42,807 bases of DNA from Lachnospiraceae bacterium (GTDB lineage: Bacteria; Bacillota; Clostridia; Lachnospirales; Lachnospiraceae), in assembly GCA_021153185.1 (NCBI GenBank), contig JAGKTY010000020.1:1-42807 (forward strand). The letters run 5' to 3'. The notes beneath the pieces were generated by a model that saw nothing but the letters and a program-made list of their open reading frames with translations, was not told where the DNA came from and made no database searches. The first letter of the stretch is position 1; the number at the start of each line of letters is the position of its first letter. Below, piece after piece: positions 1 through 7,467 of this stretch. The position numbers and the translations under genes are program-made.

Positions 1-1
1 G

Positions 2-205
2 ACCGTGGCCGAGCCAAAGGCAGAAGCGAAGCCCGAATCGGAGCAGAAAGCAGAGCCTAAACAAGAGGAGAGCCCCGAGCCAAAAACCGAGGTTACAACA
101 AAGGCTGAGGTAAAGGCTGAGGTCAAAGCCGAGCCTGAACATAAGGTTGAACATAAGGTTGAAGCAGAGCCTAAGGAGTCGAACGCAGAAACAATAGTGG
201 AGTAA
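2..205 (+). CDS. C-terminal tail of a Lys/Glu/Pro-rich protein (partial)
   Basis: The frame is open from base 2, so this is the end of a larger gene that begins outside the window; a GTG at 5 is only an internal codon. The visible 67 residues are almost wholly Lys, Glu, Ala and Pro, with short internal duplications (KAEVKAEV, EHKVEHKV), as in a disordered linker or tail. The stop codon overlaps the next start in a TAATG arrangement, so the two genes are probably co-transcribed. Function is not recognisable. It belongs to the foreign segment left of the chimeric join, not to the Clostridial genome. Confidence 0.5.
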   Translation, partial: TVAEPKAEAKPESEQKAEPKQEESPEPKTEVTTKAEVKAEVKAEPEHKVEHKVEAEPKESNAETIVE

Positions 206-587
206 TGGAGTTTTTCAAGTTTGACGAACACGTTTGGGAGCGTCTACTCTCGCTCTTGCAGTACGATGCAACCTCGCCGATGACCCTTACGAGCGGATTT
301 TTCCTCTTGGCGTTCCTCATCTTCGGCATAGGATATATGGCTGTGCGCCACAAGGTTACACTGCGTACAATCTATATCATTTTGGTCTCGCTCTACTTCT
401 ACTACAAGGTGTCGGGTATATTTGTACTGCTGCTCATCGGCATAGCCACAATCGACTACCTCATAGGCAATCGCATAGCCAACCGCCGTACCAAAGGCAA
501 GAGCTCGAAATGGTGGGTGGCGTTGAGTGTCACGATAAACGTGGCGATACTCGTATACTTCAAGGCTACTAACTTCTTTGTTGATTG
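205..587 (+). CDS. MBOAT-family O-acyltransferase, N-terminal fragment
   Basis: About the first 127 residues resemble the N-terminus of membrane-bound O-acyltransferases of the AlgI/DltB type: several hydrophobic segments (about residues 30-47, 53-66, 69-87 and 102-117), then the typical LVYFKATNFF stretch. Such proteins acylate cell-surface polysaccharides. The style is Bacteroidales-like (inference). It starts on the TAATG overlap with the preceding ORF. Homology stops near FFVD. After that the plus-strand frame reads the antisense of obgE and reaches a stop at 675, so the ORF end is artificial. Real members are about 450-500 residues. Confidence 0.65.
574..587. other. Chimeric junction between two genomes
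   Basis: Rightward the minus strand encodes good Obg sequence down to the codons for AINKE at 574-588. Leftward the plus strand encodes good MBOAT sequence up to FFVD at 574-585. The 12 bases TTCTTTGTTGAT satisfy both proteins, so the exact break cannot be placed more finely. Two unrelated genes on opposite strands, both cut mid-domain at a short shared word, is the signature of an assembly misjoin. Confidence 0.85.
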
Positions 588-1365
588 CATAAATGTCAGC
601 AATCGGATCACGGCCTTCCGTACCGGCGACATCGACCATATGGATGATGACCTTGGTCCGCTCGATATGACGTAAAAACTCATGTCCCAGTCCGACACCC
701 TCGCTTGCGCCTTCAATGAGTCCCGGAATATCTGCAATGACAAAGCCTTTGCCTTCCCCCATATCCACAACGCCCAAATTCGGATTCAGCGTTGTAAAAT
801 GGTAGTTTGCAATCTTTGGTTTTGCATTCGTAACACGTGAAAGAAGCGTTGATTTGCCAACATTTGGAAAACCAACCAAACCGACATCAGCAATAACTTT
901 CAGCTCCATAAGGAGATTGAGTTCCTTTGCCGGCTGACCAGGCTGCGCATATTTAGGCGCCTGCATAGTGCTTGTCGCATAATGCTGGTTTCCGTTTCCG
1001 CCAAGCCCGCCGGTAAGCAGCGTCACTTTTTTGCAATCACCACTTAAATCAGCTACGATACGGCCGCTCTCCTCATCGCGAAGAACCGTTCCTTCCGGTA
1101 CTTTAATAATGATATCCTCACCATTTTTGCCCGTGCAGTTGCGTTTTCCGCCCTCTTGTCCGTCCTGTGCTTTGTAATTGCGGATATGCCTGAAATCTGT
1201 GAGCGTATTGAGTCCCTCATCGACAACAAAAATAACATCTCCGCCTTTTCCGCCATCACCGCCATCCGGACCACCGTTTGGCACATATTTTTCTCTTCTG
1301 AAAGAAACGTGACCATCGCCACCTTTTCCACTTCTAACATAGATTTTCGCTCTATCTGCAAACAT
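574..1365 (-). CDS. obgE: GTPase Obg (CgtA), C-terminally truncated by the junction
   Basis: Obg is an essential GTPase of late 50S ribosome assembly. The first 264 residues are intact: the glycine-rich Obg fold (about 1-158), the P-loop GFPNVGKS at 165-172, the switch I TT at 191-192 and DIPG at 212-215 followed by a normal switch II. Similarity ends at AINKE (residue 264), before the NKxD motif, and the remaining frame down to 244 is antisense MBOAT sequence. The start ATG follows GGAG at a good distance. It lies last in rplU-prp-rpmA-obgE, the classical Firmicutes order, behind a terminator hairpin. The truncation is probably an assembly artefact, not a real mutation. Confidence 0.93.
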
Positions 1366-1389
1366 AAATTGCTCCTACCACTTCTTTTC

Positions 1390-1423
1390 AAAAAAACGAG
1401 CCCCAAACCGAAGTTTGGAGCCC
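1390..1423 (-). terminator. Intrinsic terminator between rpmA and obgE
   Basis: On the minus strand an 11-bp stem with a TTCG tetraloop (plus-strand arms 1398-1408 and 1413-1423, two G-T pairs) is followed at once by seven T. It lies just past the rpmA stop and only about 25 bases before the obgE start, so it should sharply reduce obgE transcription relative to the ribosomal protein genes. No separate obgE promoter fits in the remaining gap. Confidence 0.88.
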
Positions 1424-1429
1424 TCATTA

Positions 1430-1714
1430 TTACTGCTCTACTGGATAAACGGAAGCCTGTTTTTTATCTCTTCCTTTTCTCTCGAATCTAACAACACCAT
1501 CAACCAATGCGAATAATGTGTCATCTCCGCCACGTCCAACATTGACACCCGGATGGATCTTTGTTCCACGCTGTCTGTATAAGATATTTCCAGCTTTCAC
1601 AAACTGTCCGTCTGCTCTTTTTGCGCCTAATCTCTTTGACTCAGAGTCTCTACCGTTCTTTGTAGAACCAACTCCCTTTTTATGAGCAAAAAACTGAAGG
1701 TTCATTGTTAACAT
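1430..1714 (-). CDS. rpmA: 50S ribosomal protein L27 with cleavable N-terminal extension
   Basis: This 94-residue protein is L27 of the large subunit; its N-terminus reaches the peptidyl-transferase centre. It begins MLTMNLQFFA then HKKG, the Firmicutes form in which the first ten residues are removed by the protease Prp before L27 can function. The start at 1714 is supported by GGGAGGTG about nine bases upstream, so the extension is translated. The prp gene lies immediately upstream, only four bases away, matching enzyme and substrate. Length and sequence are normal. Confidence 0.97.
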   Translation of the reverse strand: MLTMNLQFFAHKKGVGSTKNGRDSESKRLGAKRADGQFVKAGNILYRQRGTKIHPGVNVGRGGDDTLFALVDGVVRFERKGRDKKQASVYPVEQ

Positions 1715-1718
1715 CGTA

Positions 1719-2045
1719 TTACACCTCCCTAATTATCATTTTACAATACGAATCATACTGTTTGGATATTTGAGACAACCCCAGAACCATCGAGCGGAGC
1801 AACAGCTGCGCCTCGGCTGAGCTTGTTTCTTCTAATGTAAAGCTCATATACCCGGACTTCTCATCTTCCTCATAACCGAAAAAATCATCGGTAAATTCCT
1901 CAATGGAATTGATTGTGGTAGTCACAAGCACTGAAATTGCTGCGCAGACAATGTCTTCCCCTGCCTGTGCATATCCGGCATGTCCACTCACCTCAAATCC
2001 GGTATAATTCTGTTTGTTATCAACAAAAATCGTAATCGTCGTCAT
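1719..2045 (-). CDS. prp: Ribosomal-processing cysteine protease Prp
   Basis: Prp (YsxB) removes the N-terminal extension of L27. The 108-residue protein has the catalytic pair at the family positions: His22 in GHAGYA and Cys34 in DIVCAA. It sits between rplU and rpmA, the standard place, with a 14-base gap to rplU and four bases to rpmA. The ribosome site before the ATG is weak, which fits a low-abundance protease between two highly expressed ribosomal genes. Confidence 0.95.
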   Translation of the reverse strand: MTTITIFVDNKQNYTGFEVSGHAGYAQAGEDIVCAAISVLVTTTINSIEEFTDDFFGYEEDEKSGYMSFTLEETSSAEAQLLLRSMVLGLSQISKQYDSYCKMIIREV

Positions 2046-2059
2046 ATAAACACTACTAA

Positions 2060-2365
2060 TTAAGCATTAATCTTTTCAATCTTAACCTGTGTGTATGCTT
2101 GTCTATGACCATTTTTCTTGTGGTAACCTGTTTTACGTTTGTATTTGTAAACGATTACCTTCTTGCCACGACCCTGCTCAACAACAGTTGCTGCTACTGT
2201 AGCGTTTGCTACATCTGCGCCAACTTTCATTGTGCCATCGCTGATTGCAAGAACATTGTCAAATGTCACAGCACTTCCTGCCTCGCCATCAAGTTTTTCA
2301 ACTTTGATTACATCACCTTCGGAAACTTTGTACTGTTTTCCACCTGTTGCAATAATTGCGTACAT
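2060..2365 (-). CDS. rplU: 50S ribosomal protein L21
   Basis: L21 binds 23S rRNA in the large subunit. The 101-residue product shows the family start MYAIIATGGKQYKV and the conserved basic RKTGYHKKNGHRQ near the C-terminus. AGGAGGTG lies at optimal distance before the ATG. It is first in the rplU-prp-rpmA-obgE cluster and is preceded by a strong promoter (2447-2476) and an untranslated leader of about 75 bases. Confidence 0.97.
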   Translation of the reverse strand: MYAIIATGGKQYKVSEGDVIKVEKLDGEAGSAVTFDNVLAISDGTMKVGADVANATVAATVVEQGRGKKVIVYKYKRKTGYHKKNGHRQAYTQVKIEKINA

Positions 2366-2440
2366 AGGGCACCTCCTATTATCTTTACTCGCTAACTTTG
2401 GTGTTGCACAAGCAAACTTCTACCTAGTTATGCGGCATAC
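2366..2440 (-). promoter_or_regulatory. 5' leader of rplU, possible L21-type leader
   Basis: About 75 untranslated bases separate the predicted transcription start from rplU. A small CGG-TATG-CCG hairpin can form at its 5' end. Many Firmicutes carry an autoregulatory L21 leader here (established knowledge), but I cannot confirm the consensus structure by eye. Confidence 0.4.
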
Positions 2441-2446
2441 CGTAGT

Positions 2447-2476
2447 ATCATAACAGACCACTTCCCGATTTGTCAA
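2447..2476 (-). promoter_or_regulatory. Sigma-A-type promoter of the rplU operon
   Basis: Minus strand: perfect -35 TTGACA (plus 2471-2476), an 18-base spacer, and -10 TATGAT (plus 2447-2452). Placement fits transcription of rplU-prp-rpmA with an approximately 75-base leader. Confidence 0.85.
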
Positions 2477-2655
2477 CAAAAAAACCGCATTTTTATGAAA
2501 TTTATTCGTACACAAATCAATCCGCGAAACATCTTATTGTGATAATGCACAATTTTATTAATATGTTTTTATTGATTTTGTATAATTTGGGGCTTCACAT
2601 TTCAAATGATGTCGCGTATCATATGGGTAACATAACACGAAAGGAGGACAACAGT

Positions 2656-2844
2656 ATGGATTATATCATTCGTTTATCAGATGGCCGTTATTTTTGTGGT
2701 TGGGATACCCTTGATGGTTCTATGAAATTTAGAACAGAACGTTCACTTGCGTATCGAATGCGACGCCCAATTGCCACAAATACCGTGCCAAAAGTAGCAA
2801 CTGCTACACATATGGATTGCGCGATTGAAAAGCTTGCGAGCTAG
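2656..2844 (+). CDS. Small hypothetical protein, 62 residues
   Basis: The ATG at 2656 follows AAAGGAGG by eight bases, which makes it far likelier than an in-frame ATG at 2470 that overlaps the rplU promoter. A TATAAT at 2581-2586 could be its -10, with only a weak -35. The product starts MDYIIRLSDGRYFCGWD and is polar with no membrane segment or recognised domain. The pattern DGRYFCGWDTLDGSMKF followed by basic residues looks like a small folded domain. It is the only plus-strand gene between 588 and 17500 and points away from rplU. Function unknown. Confidence 0.6.
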   Translation: MDYIIRLSDGRYFCGWDTLDGSMKFRTERSLAYRMRRPIATNTVPKVATATHMDCAIEKLAS

Positions 2845-2877
2845 CGCAACCCATTCTGCTGTCAAACAAACTGTTAG

Positions 2878-3435
2878 TTACAAAAGATTTTGACGTACGA
2901 ATGTGTACGCAGCAAACTGACTTCTAGAAGAGAATTCTTCTGTACGAAGCAGGGCCTCTACCTCATCCGGGGTATAGAGCCCTGCTTTTATTTGTTCATT
3001 ATCAGAGCCGTGGAATGACAGTTCCCCCTCTGCTTCCACAAAACAGATTCTTGTACGCACATCTGAAAACCCAACTGCAGCATAGCTTGGCGGCAAAATA
3101 TCAATAATCTTTTTTAAGGACAGTCCCGTTTCCTCATACAGCTCCCGCCTTATGCTCTCCTCAATTGTTTCGCCTTCTTCCACCATTCCCGCACAAAGAT
3201 TGTATATTTCTTTGCAGGCCGCCATTCTAAACTCTCTCAGCAGAAGAAGCTTTCCGTCAACAGTGGCAACTATCGAAATGCCGTTCGTCTTTTTCCCAAG
3301 TTCTTCCGGAGATGTCATCTCATTATAGCTGATCATCTCGTACTTTTTTTCTTTTCCGCCTCGGTTCAAGTAGCGAAGCTCATATACGTTCAGGTATTTT
3401 CCTTGAAATGCCTTCTTAAGATCTAAAAATTGCAT
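2878..3435 (-). CDS. Nudix hydrolase, ADP-ribose pyrophosphatase-like
   Basis: The 185-residue protein carries a complete Nudix box at residues 83-105 (G83, E89, REL 97-99, EE 101-102, G104), the metal-binding helix that hydrolyses nucleoside diphosphates linked to another group. Length and the ISIVATVDGKLLLLREFR strand preceding the box fit the ADP-ribose/NudF-like branch, but the substrate cannot be read from sequence. Its start overlaps the end of rng by 20 bases, so it is the last gene of the run that begins at hisZ. A GGAG lies about ten bases before the ATG. Confidence 0.85.
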   Translation of the reverse strand: MQFLDLKKAFQGKYLNVYELRYLNRGGKEKKYEMISYNEMTSPEELGKKTNGISIVATVDGKLLLLREFRMAACKEIYNLCAGMVEEGETIEESIRRELYEETGLSLKKIIDILPPSYAAVGFSDVRTRICFVEAEGELSFHGSDNEQIKAGLYTPDEVEALLRTEEFSSRSQFAAYTFVRQNLL

Positions 3436-4570
3436 CTAAATTCTGCTCCTTTGCCTGCAAACTGAGCGGGGCCTCTATCTTTTGTCTTGTGATTTCCACG
3501 AGTCCCAGTTTTGTAATGTCCACAAACGATGTCTTCACACGGTCTTTTTTAAGTTCTGCCACAAGAACGTCGAGAAACGGCTTTTCATTTTCACAATTGA
3601 TAAAATCAATGAGTATGATACCGGATAAATTGCGAAGCCTGATTTGCCTTGCGCTTTCGATTGCCGCCTCTATGTTGATTTTTTCAAGTGTTTTTTCTTT
3701 GTCTTTTCCTGAAATCTGTTTCCCGCTGTTGACATCGATAACATTGAGTGCCTCTGTTTCATCTATAACCAAAAAACCGCCACATTTCAGCCAGACTTTA
3801 TGTTTAAATGCTTCCTCGTATTTGGCCTGCAAGCTGTATACTGCCTGCAGCGGCACCTGCTTATCCTCATAAAGCCGGACCGGCACTTCATGCTTTGAAA
3901 GCTGCTCAAAAAAGTCGCGTTGGTCTGTTACAACTTCCGGTGACGCGGCAAACGAAAAACGCTTTTGCATTACCTGCGCAAAGGTTTCCTTATCTGAAAG
4001 CTCGCTAAATACAACGCGGTGTTTTGCATCAAAGCGCAGGTTCGACAGCTTGGCGGCGAGCACGGAGGCTTCCTCCAAAATAGCCGTTTCAGAAATACAC
4101 ATATCATCGCAAACGCTGCGAAGTACGATTCCAACCTGAAACCGCTCACTGATTTCCTCAAACGATGCCGTCAGTTGCTCTTTCCGCAATTTGGCACTAT
4201 TTGTACACAGTTTTCTGGAAAAGCCGATGCCACCATCTGTGCTTACCGCAACGTATTTTCCCGCAAGCGAAATGTTGGTAGTAAGAACCGGCCGCTTTTC
4301 CCTGACAGCTTCTTTTAAAATCTGCACAACCACTTCCTCTTCCTTATGCAATTTTTTTCCATGTTCCATCGCGAGAAATCCAAGCTCTCCCGGCTGAAAT
4401 TCAACAAATGCTGCCTCAATGTTATCTAAAACATTTTTTACTTTGCCTACAAATATCTGCCCTACCTGATAATCCTTTGCTTTGTCATACGCAATTTCCA
4501 AAAGCGTCTGATCCTGCATAAAAAATGCGATTCCCTGTCCGTGAATTCTCGTCAAAATCAAATTGTTCAT
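3416..4570 (-). CDS. rng: Ribonuclease E/G family endoribonuclease
   Basis: RNase E/G enzymes cut single-stranded RNA during rRNA maturation and mRNA decay. The 384 residues contain an S1 RNA-binding domain (about 37-98) and the nuclease core with metal-binding aspartates Asp279 in NVIDVNSGK and Asp322 in IILIDFI. The chain ends about 24 residues after the conserved LVEITRQK segment and lacks the CPxC zinc-link found in E. coli RNase E/G, so it is the shorter form. The start is coupled to the upstream gene by ATGA. It follows TIGR03936, a common Clostridial arrangement. Confidence 0.92.
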   Translation of the reverse strand: MNNLILTRIHGQGIAFFMQDQTLLEIAYDKAKDYQVGQIFVGKVKNVLDNIEAAFVEFQPGELGFLAMEHGKKLHKEEEVVVQILKEAVREKRPVLTTNISLAGKYVAVSTDGGIGFSRKLCTNSAKLRKEQLTASFEEISERFQVGIVLRSVCDDMCISETAILEEASVLAAKLSNLRFDAKHRVVFSELSDKETFAQVMQKRFSFAASPEVVTDQRDFFEQLSKHEVPVRLYEDKQVPLQAVYSLQAKYEEAFKHKVWLKCGGFLVIDETEALNVIDVNSGKQISGKDKEKTLEKINIEAAIESARQIRLRNLSGIILIDFINCENEKPFLDVLVAELKKDRVKTSFVDITKLGLVEITRQKIEAPLSLQAKEQNLDAIFRS

Positions 4571-5292
4571 ATTGTATTCCCGACTGCATCAAGCGGCACA
4601 AGCTTTGGTTCTTCACTTGTTCCGATATTGGTATAGGTATCTTCTCTCGTAATGATATAGTCAAACTCTTTTGGCGCAGGAAGCGACGCAAATGTATATA
4701 GCGTATCCAGCACTAGTGCAGGTTTGATATTTCCTGCAGAGCTTGCATCCACCATCATCGAAAAAACAGGACGCCGCTTTCCGTCCACTTCCTCATAGGA
4801 AACATCTAAGTCAAAAATAAGCGGTTTAATATCCAGTACTTTTTCACTCTTTTTGGTCTGTTTTACGACTGAAATCGTCTCCTGCTTCAGAAATGCAGAA
4901 ATTTGACTGGCAAAGTCAATCTCCGGTTGTTCATACCGCATATGCACTGTATACGTTGCTGCCGCAACACTGGCCATCGCATTTCCGGCATCTTCCGGCA
5001 GCAGTACAACATTCGTAATCTCATATCCTTCCACGCTTGCCTGATTTAGGCGCTCAATCATATCCTTTGTGGAGGTGACATGCTCACATCCCAAATCAAG
5101 ATACTCTCCGTTACTGCAGAGGCCAACACCAAGTGGCGCAGCAAAGCTCATAATCTGATGCGGGCTGAAGCCTTGCGTATACGACACATCTATATCAGCT
5201 CTGCGAATCAGCTTTTGGAAAAAGCGCATCGTATCAAGGTGTCCGATGAAAATCATGGCACCGTATTTTCGGAATTTAATTCGTACCTTCAC
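4567..5292 (-). CDS. TIGR03936 family radical-SAM-associated protein (DUF2344)
   Basis: This protein of about 241 residues matches the domain that accompanies TIGR03960 radical-SAM proteins, as a separate gene or a fusion. The tell-tale segments are IKFRKYGAMIFIGHLDTMR and QGFSPHQIMSFAAPLG near the N-terminus. No catalytic motif is known to me. I chose the GTG at 5292 because GGGAGG directly abuts the ATG at 5301 (no spacing) but lies nine bases before the GTG. It overlaps the end of TIGR03960 and is ATGA-coupled to rng, suggesting an RNA-related role (inference). Confidence 0.85.
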   Translation of the reverse strand: MKVRIKFRKYGAMIFIGHLDTMRFFQKLIRRADIDVSYTQGFSPHQIMSFAAPLGVGLCSNGEYLDLGCEHVTSTKDMIERLNQASVEGYEITNVVLLPEDAGNAMASVAAATYTVHMRYEQPEIDFASQISAFLKQETISVVKQTKKSEKVLDIKPLIFDLDVSYEEVDGKRRPVFSMMVDASSAGNIKPALVLDTLYTFASLPAPKEFDYIITREDTYTNIGTSEEPKLVPLDAVGNTI

Positions 5293-7171
5293 TCGCGCCA
5301 TCCTCCCTTTCTTCGAAACAAACGCCTCCGCCGAATCTCGCGGCCCCGCATCCGGAACATGCCTGACGACAGTTTGGTGTCACAACCTGCTCCTTTGTTG
5401 CACGCAGCCATTCCCGCTCCAAAAACGCACGGCTTACACCGCAGTCAATGAAATCCCATGGGAAGACTTCGTCAATTGCGCGTTCTCTCGTCGTATAAAA
5501 ATCAATTGGTACGCCACATTCCTCAAAGCAGGAAAGCCAGACGTCATGATGATAATATTCGCTCCAGGCATCAAAAATACAGCCTTTTTTATATGCCTGC
5601 AAAATCACTTTGGAAACTTTCCGGTCTCCCCTGGCAAAGACACCTTCTAACACAGAAACATCGGCCTCGTGCCAGTTATATTTGATTACTTTTTGATTGA
5701 GCTGTGCCATCACAGCCTCTTTAACCGTTTTGGCATAGGAAATAAATTCTTCCGAGGTTCCCATCCTTGCCCACTGAAATGGTGTAAATGGCTTTGGAAT
5801 AAAAAACGATGTAGAAGCAGTAACCGAAACCTTTCCTTTGCGTTCCGGTTTTGGCACAGTATCATAAAACGTCTTTGCAACCAGATTGCTAAGCTCTGCA
5901 ATGCCACGTCTGTCCTCATCCGTTTCCGTCGGAAGTCCGAGCATAAAGTAAAGCTTCACTTTCGTCCAGCCGCCCTTAAACGCTTCCTCGGCTCCTTTTA
6001 AAATTACCTCTTCGGTCAGTCCCTTGTTAATGACATCACGCATGCGCTGACTGCCTGCCTCCGGTGCAAATGTCAAAGAGCTCTTGCGCACATCCTGCAC
6101 CTTACTCATCACATCAAGCGAAAATGCATCGATGCGAAGCGATGGCAGGGAAATATTGATCCGTCTGCGATTACATTCCTCAATCAGAAAATCAATCAGC
6201 TCCGGTAATTTTTGATAATCACTGCTGCTTAGGGAGCTTAAGGATATTTCTTCATGTCCTGTATTGTGCAGCATCTCAACGGCATATTTTTTGAGCATCT
6301 CGACGTCACGCTCGCGAACCGGTCTGTATAACTGTCCCGCCTGGCAGAACCGGCAGCCTCTGATACAGCCTCTTTGAATCTCAAGCACGACGCGGTCCTG
6401 TGTCACCTTTACAAACGGCACAACCGGTTTGTCCGGATAATACGTATCCGACACGTTCATCTCAATCTCTTTTACAATTTTGTCAGGAAGCCCCTCGCGC
6501 GTTGGGAAAAAGCTTGCAATCGTACCATCTTCATGATAAGTCGCTTCATAATACATCGGACAATACATGCCCGGAAGCTTTCCTGCCTCATATAAGAAAT
6601 CTGCCCTCGACATCCCACTTGCTTTTGCCTCCTTATACAAATCAAGGAGTCTGCGGTATATTGTCTCCCCTTCGCCGATATAAAACAGGTCAAAAAAGTC
6701 CGCAATCGGTTCCGGATTGTACGTACACGGTCCGCCGCCGATCACAATCGGATCATCCCAGGTTCTTTCGTTATGAATGAGCGGGATTTTTGACAAATCC
6801 AGCACCTGTAAGATGTTTGTATAACACATCTCGTATTGGATTGTAATTCCAAGAAAATCAAATTGTCTGATTGGGTCCTGACTTTCAAGTGCAAAGAGCG
6901 GAATCTGTTTTTCTCTCAAAATCTTATCAAGATCCGGCCACGGCGAATAGACACGCTCACACCACGTGTCTTCAAAGCTGTTGAACATGTGATACAAAAT
7001 CTGAATACCAAGATGTGACATTCCGATTTCGTAAACGTCAGGGAAACACATTGCAAACCTGACTGAAACGTCATTTTTGTCCTTCATCACGGCATTCACT
7101 TCGCCGCCGATATATCTTGCCGGATTCTCAATACTTAATAATATTTCGTCATTTAATGCTAATTTTCTCAT
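5276..7171 (-). CDS. TIGR03960 family B12-binding radical SAM protein
   Basis: The 631-residue product has an N-terminal cobalamin-binding-like region, a radical-SAM core with the [4Fe-4S] motif in RGCIRGCRFCQAGQ (C-x3-C-x2-C), and a C-terminal cysteine cluster CxxCGA that probably binds metal. The substrate of this family is not established. The start MRKLALNDEILLSI at 7171 was preferred to a TTG at 7207 because homologues begin there; the upstream small gene overlaps it by 23 bases, so it may be translationally coupled. Its ribosome site (GGGA) is weak. The partner TIGR03936 gene follows directly. Confidence 0.9.
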   Translation of the reverse strand: MRKLALNDEILLSIENPARYIGGEVNAVMKDKNDVSVRFAMCFPDVYEIGMSHLGIQILYHMFNSFEDTWCERVYSPWPDLDKILREKQIPLFALESQDPIRQFDFLGITIQYEMCYTNILQVLDLSKIPLIHNERTWDDPIVIGGGPCTYNPEPIADFFDLFYIGEGETIYRRLLDLYKEAKASGMSRADFLYEAGKLPGMYCPMYYEATYHEDGTIASFFPTREGLPDKIVKEIEMNVSDTYYPDKPVVPFVKVTQDRVVLEIQRGCIRGCRFCQAGQLYRPVRERDVEMLKKYAVEMLHNTGHEEISLSSLSSSDYQKLPELIDFLIEECNRRRINISLPSLRIDAFSLDVMSKVQDVRKSSLTFAPEAGSQRMRDVINKGLTEEVILKGAEEAFKGGWTKVKLYFMLGLPTETDEDRRGIAELSNLVAKTFYDTVPKPERKGKVSVTASTSFFIPKPFTPFQWARMGTSEEFISYAKTVKEAVMAQLNQKVIKYNWHEADVSVLEGVFARGDRKVSKVILQAYKKGCIFDAWSEYYHHDVWLSCFEECGVPIDFYTTRERAIDEVFPWDFIDCGVSRAFLEREWLRATKEQVVTPNCRQACSGCGAARFGGGVCFEEREDGASEGTN

Positions 7172-7385
7172 ATCCCAAATTATAAGGGATTTGCTGCACA
7201 AAATCAAATAGATTCTCCGAATAGTCGCAGGATATTTTTGCCTGAATCTTTGTCTTTACATCCGAATTCAAATTCATAAATATCACAAATAAAATCCCGG
7301 CAATCAAAAAACGGTACCCAAACAAAATCGGTTTTTGTGCCTCCTTTTGTTTGTCGGTACCGTTTATCGTGTCTCTATAACGCAT
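7149..7385 (-). CDS. Small single-pass membrane protein, 78 residues
   Basis: An ATG at 7385 follows AAAAGGAA at a suitable distance. The product has a basic, polar N-terminus (about 1-22), one hydrophobic helix (about 23-38, FGYRFLIAGILFVIFM), then about 40 outward-facing residues without cysteine pairs or known motif. It overlaps the radical-SAM gene by 23 bases. In related genomes a membrane-anchored peptidase often precedes TIGR03960 (recollection, not checked), so this could be a shrunken remnant of such a protein. No function assigned. Confidence 0.6.
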   Translation of the reverse strand: MRYRDTINGTDKQKEAQKPILFGYRFLIAGILFVIFMNLNSDVKTKIQAKISCDYSENLFDFVQQIPYNLGYEKISIK

Positions 7386-7428
7386 CGTTGCATTCCTTTT
7401 TTATAAAGCTATGAAAAAGGATGTACCA

Positions 7429-7450
7429 TTTATGCATAAGGATGCATAAA
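7429..7450. repeat. Perfect 9-bp inverted repeat between hisI and the small membrane gene
   Basis: Arms TTTATGCAT (7429-7437) and ATGCATAAA (7442-7450) flank the four bases AAGG. The stem is AT-rich with no T-run after it on the minus strand, so it is a poor terminator. It could be an operator or an mRNA stability or processing hairpin. Confidence 0.55.
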
Positions 7451-7467
7451 ACGCTTATCAGAATGCA

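Noticed and set aside
244..573. C-terminal part of the Obg frame
   Set aside because: After residue 264 the frame reads antisense of the MBOAT gene and has no similarity to Obg.
2470..2655. Longer N-terminus of the small plus-strand ORF
   Set aside because: It overlaps the rplU promoter, has no ribosome site, and the internal ATG at 2656 has a perfect one.
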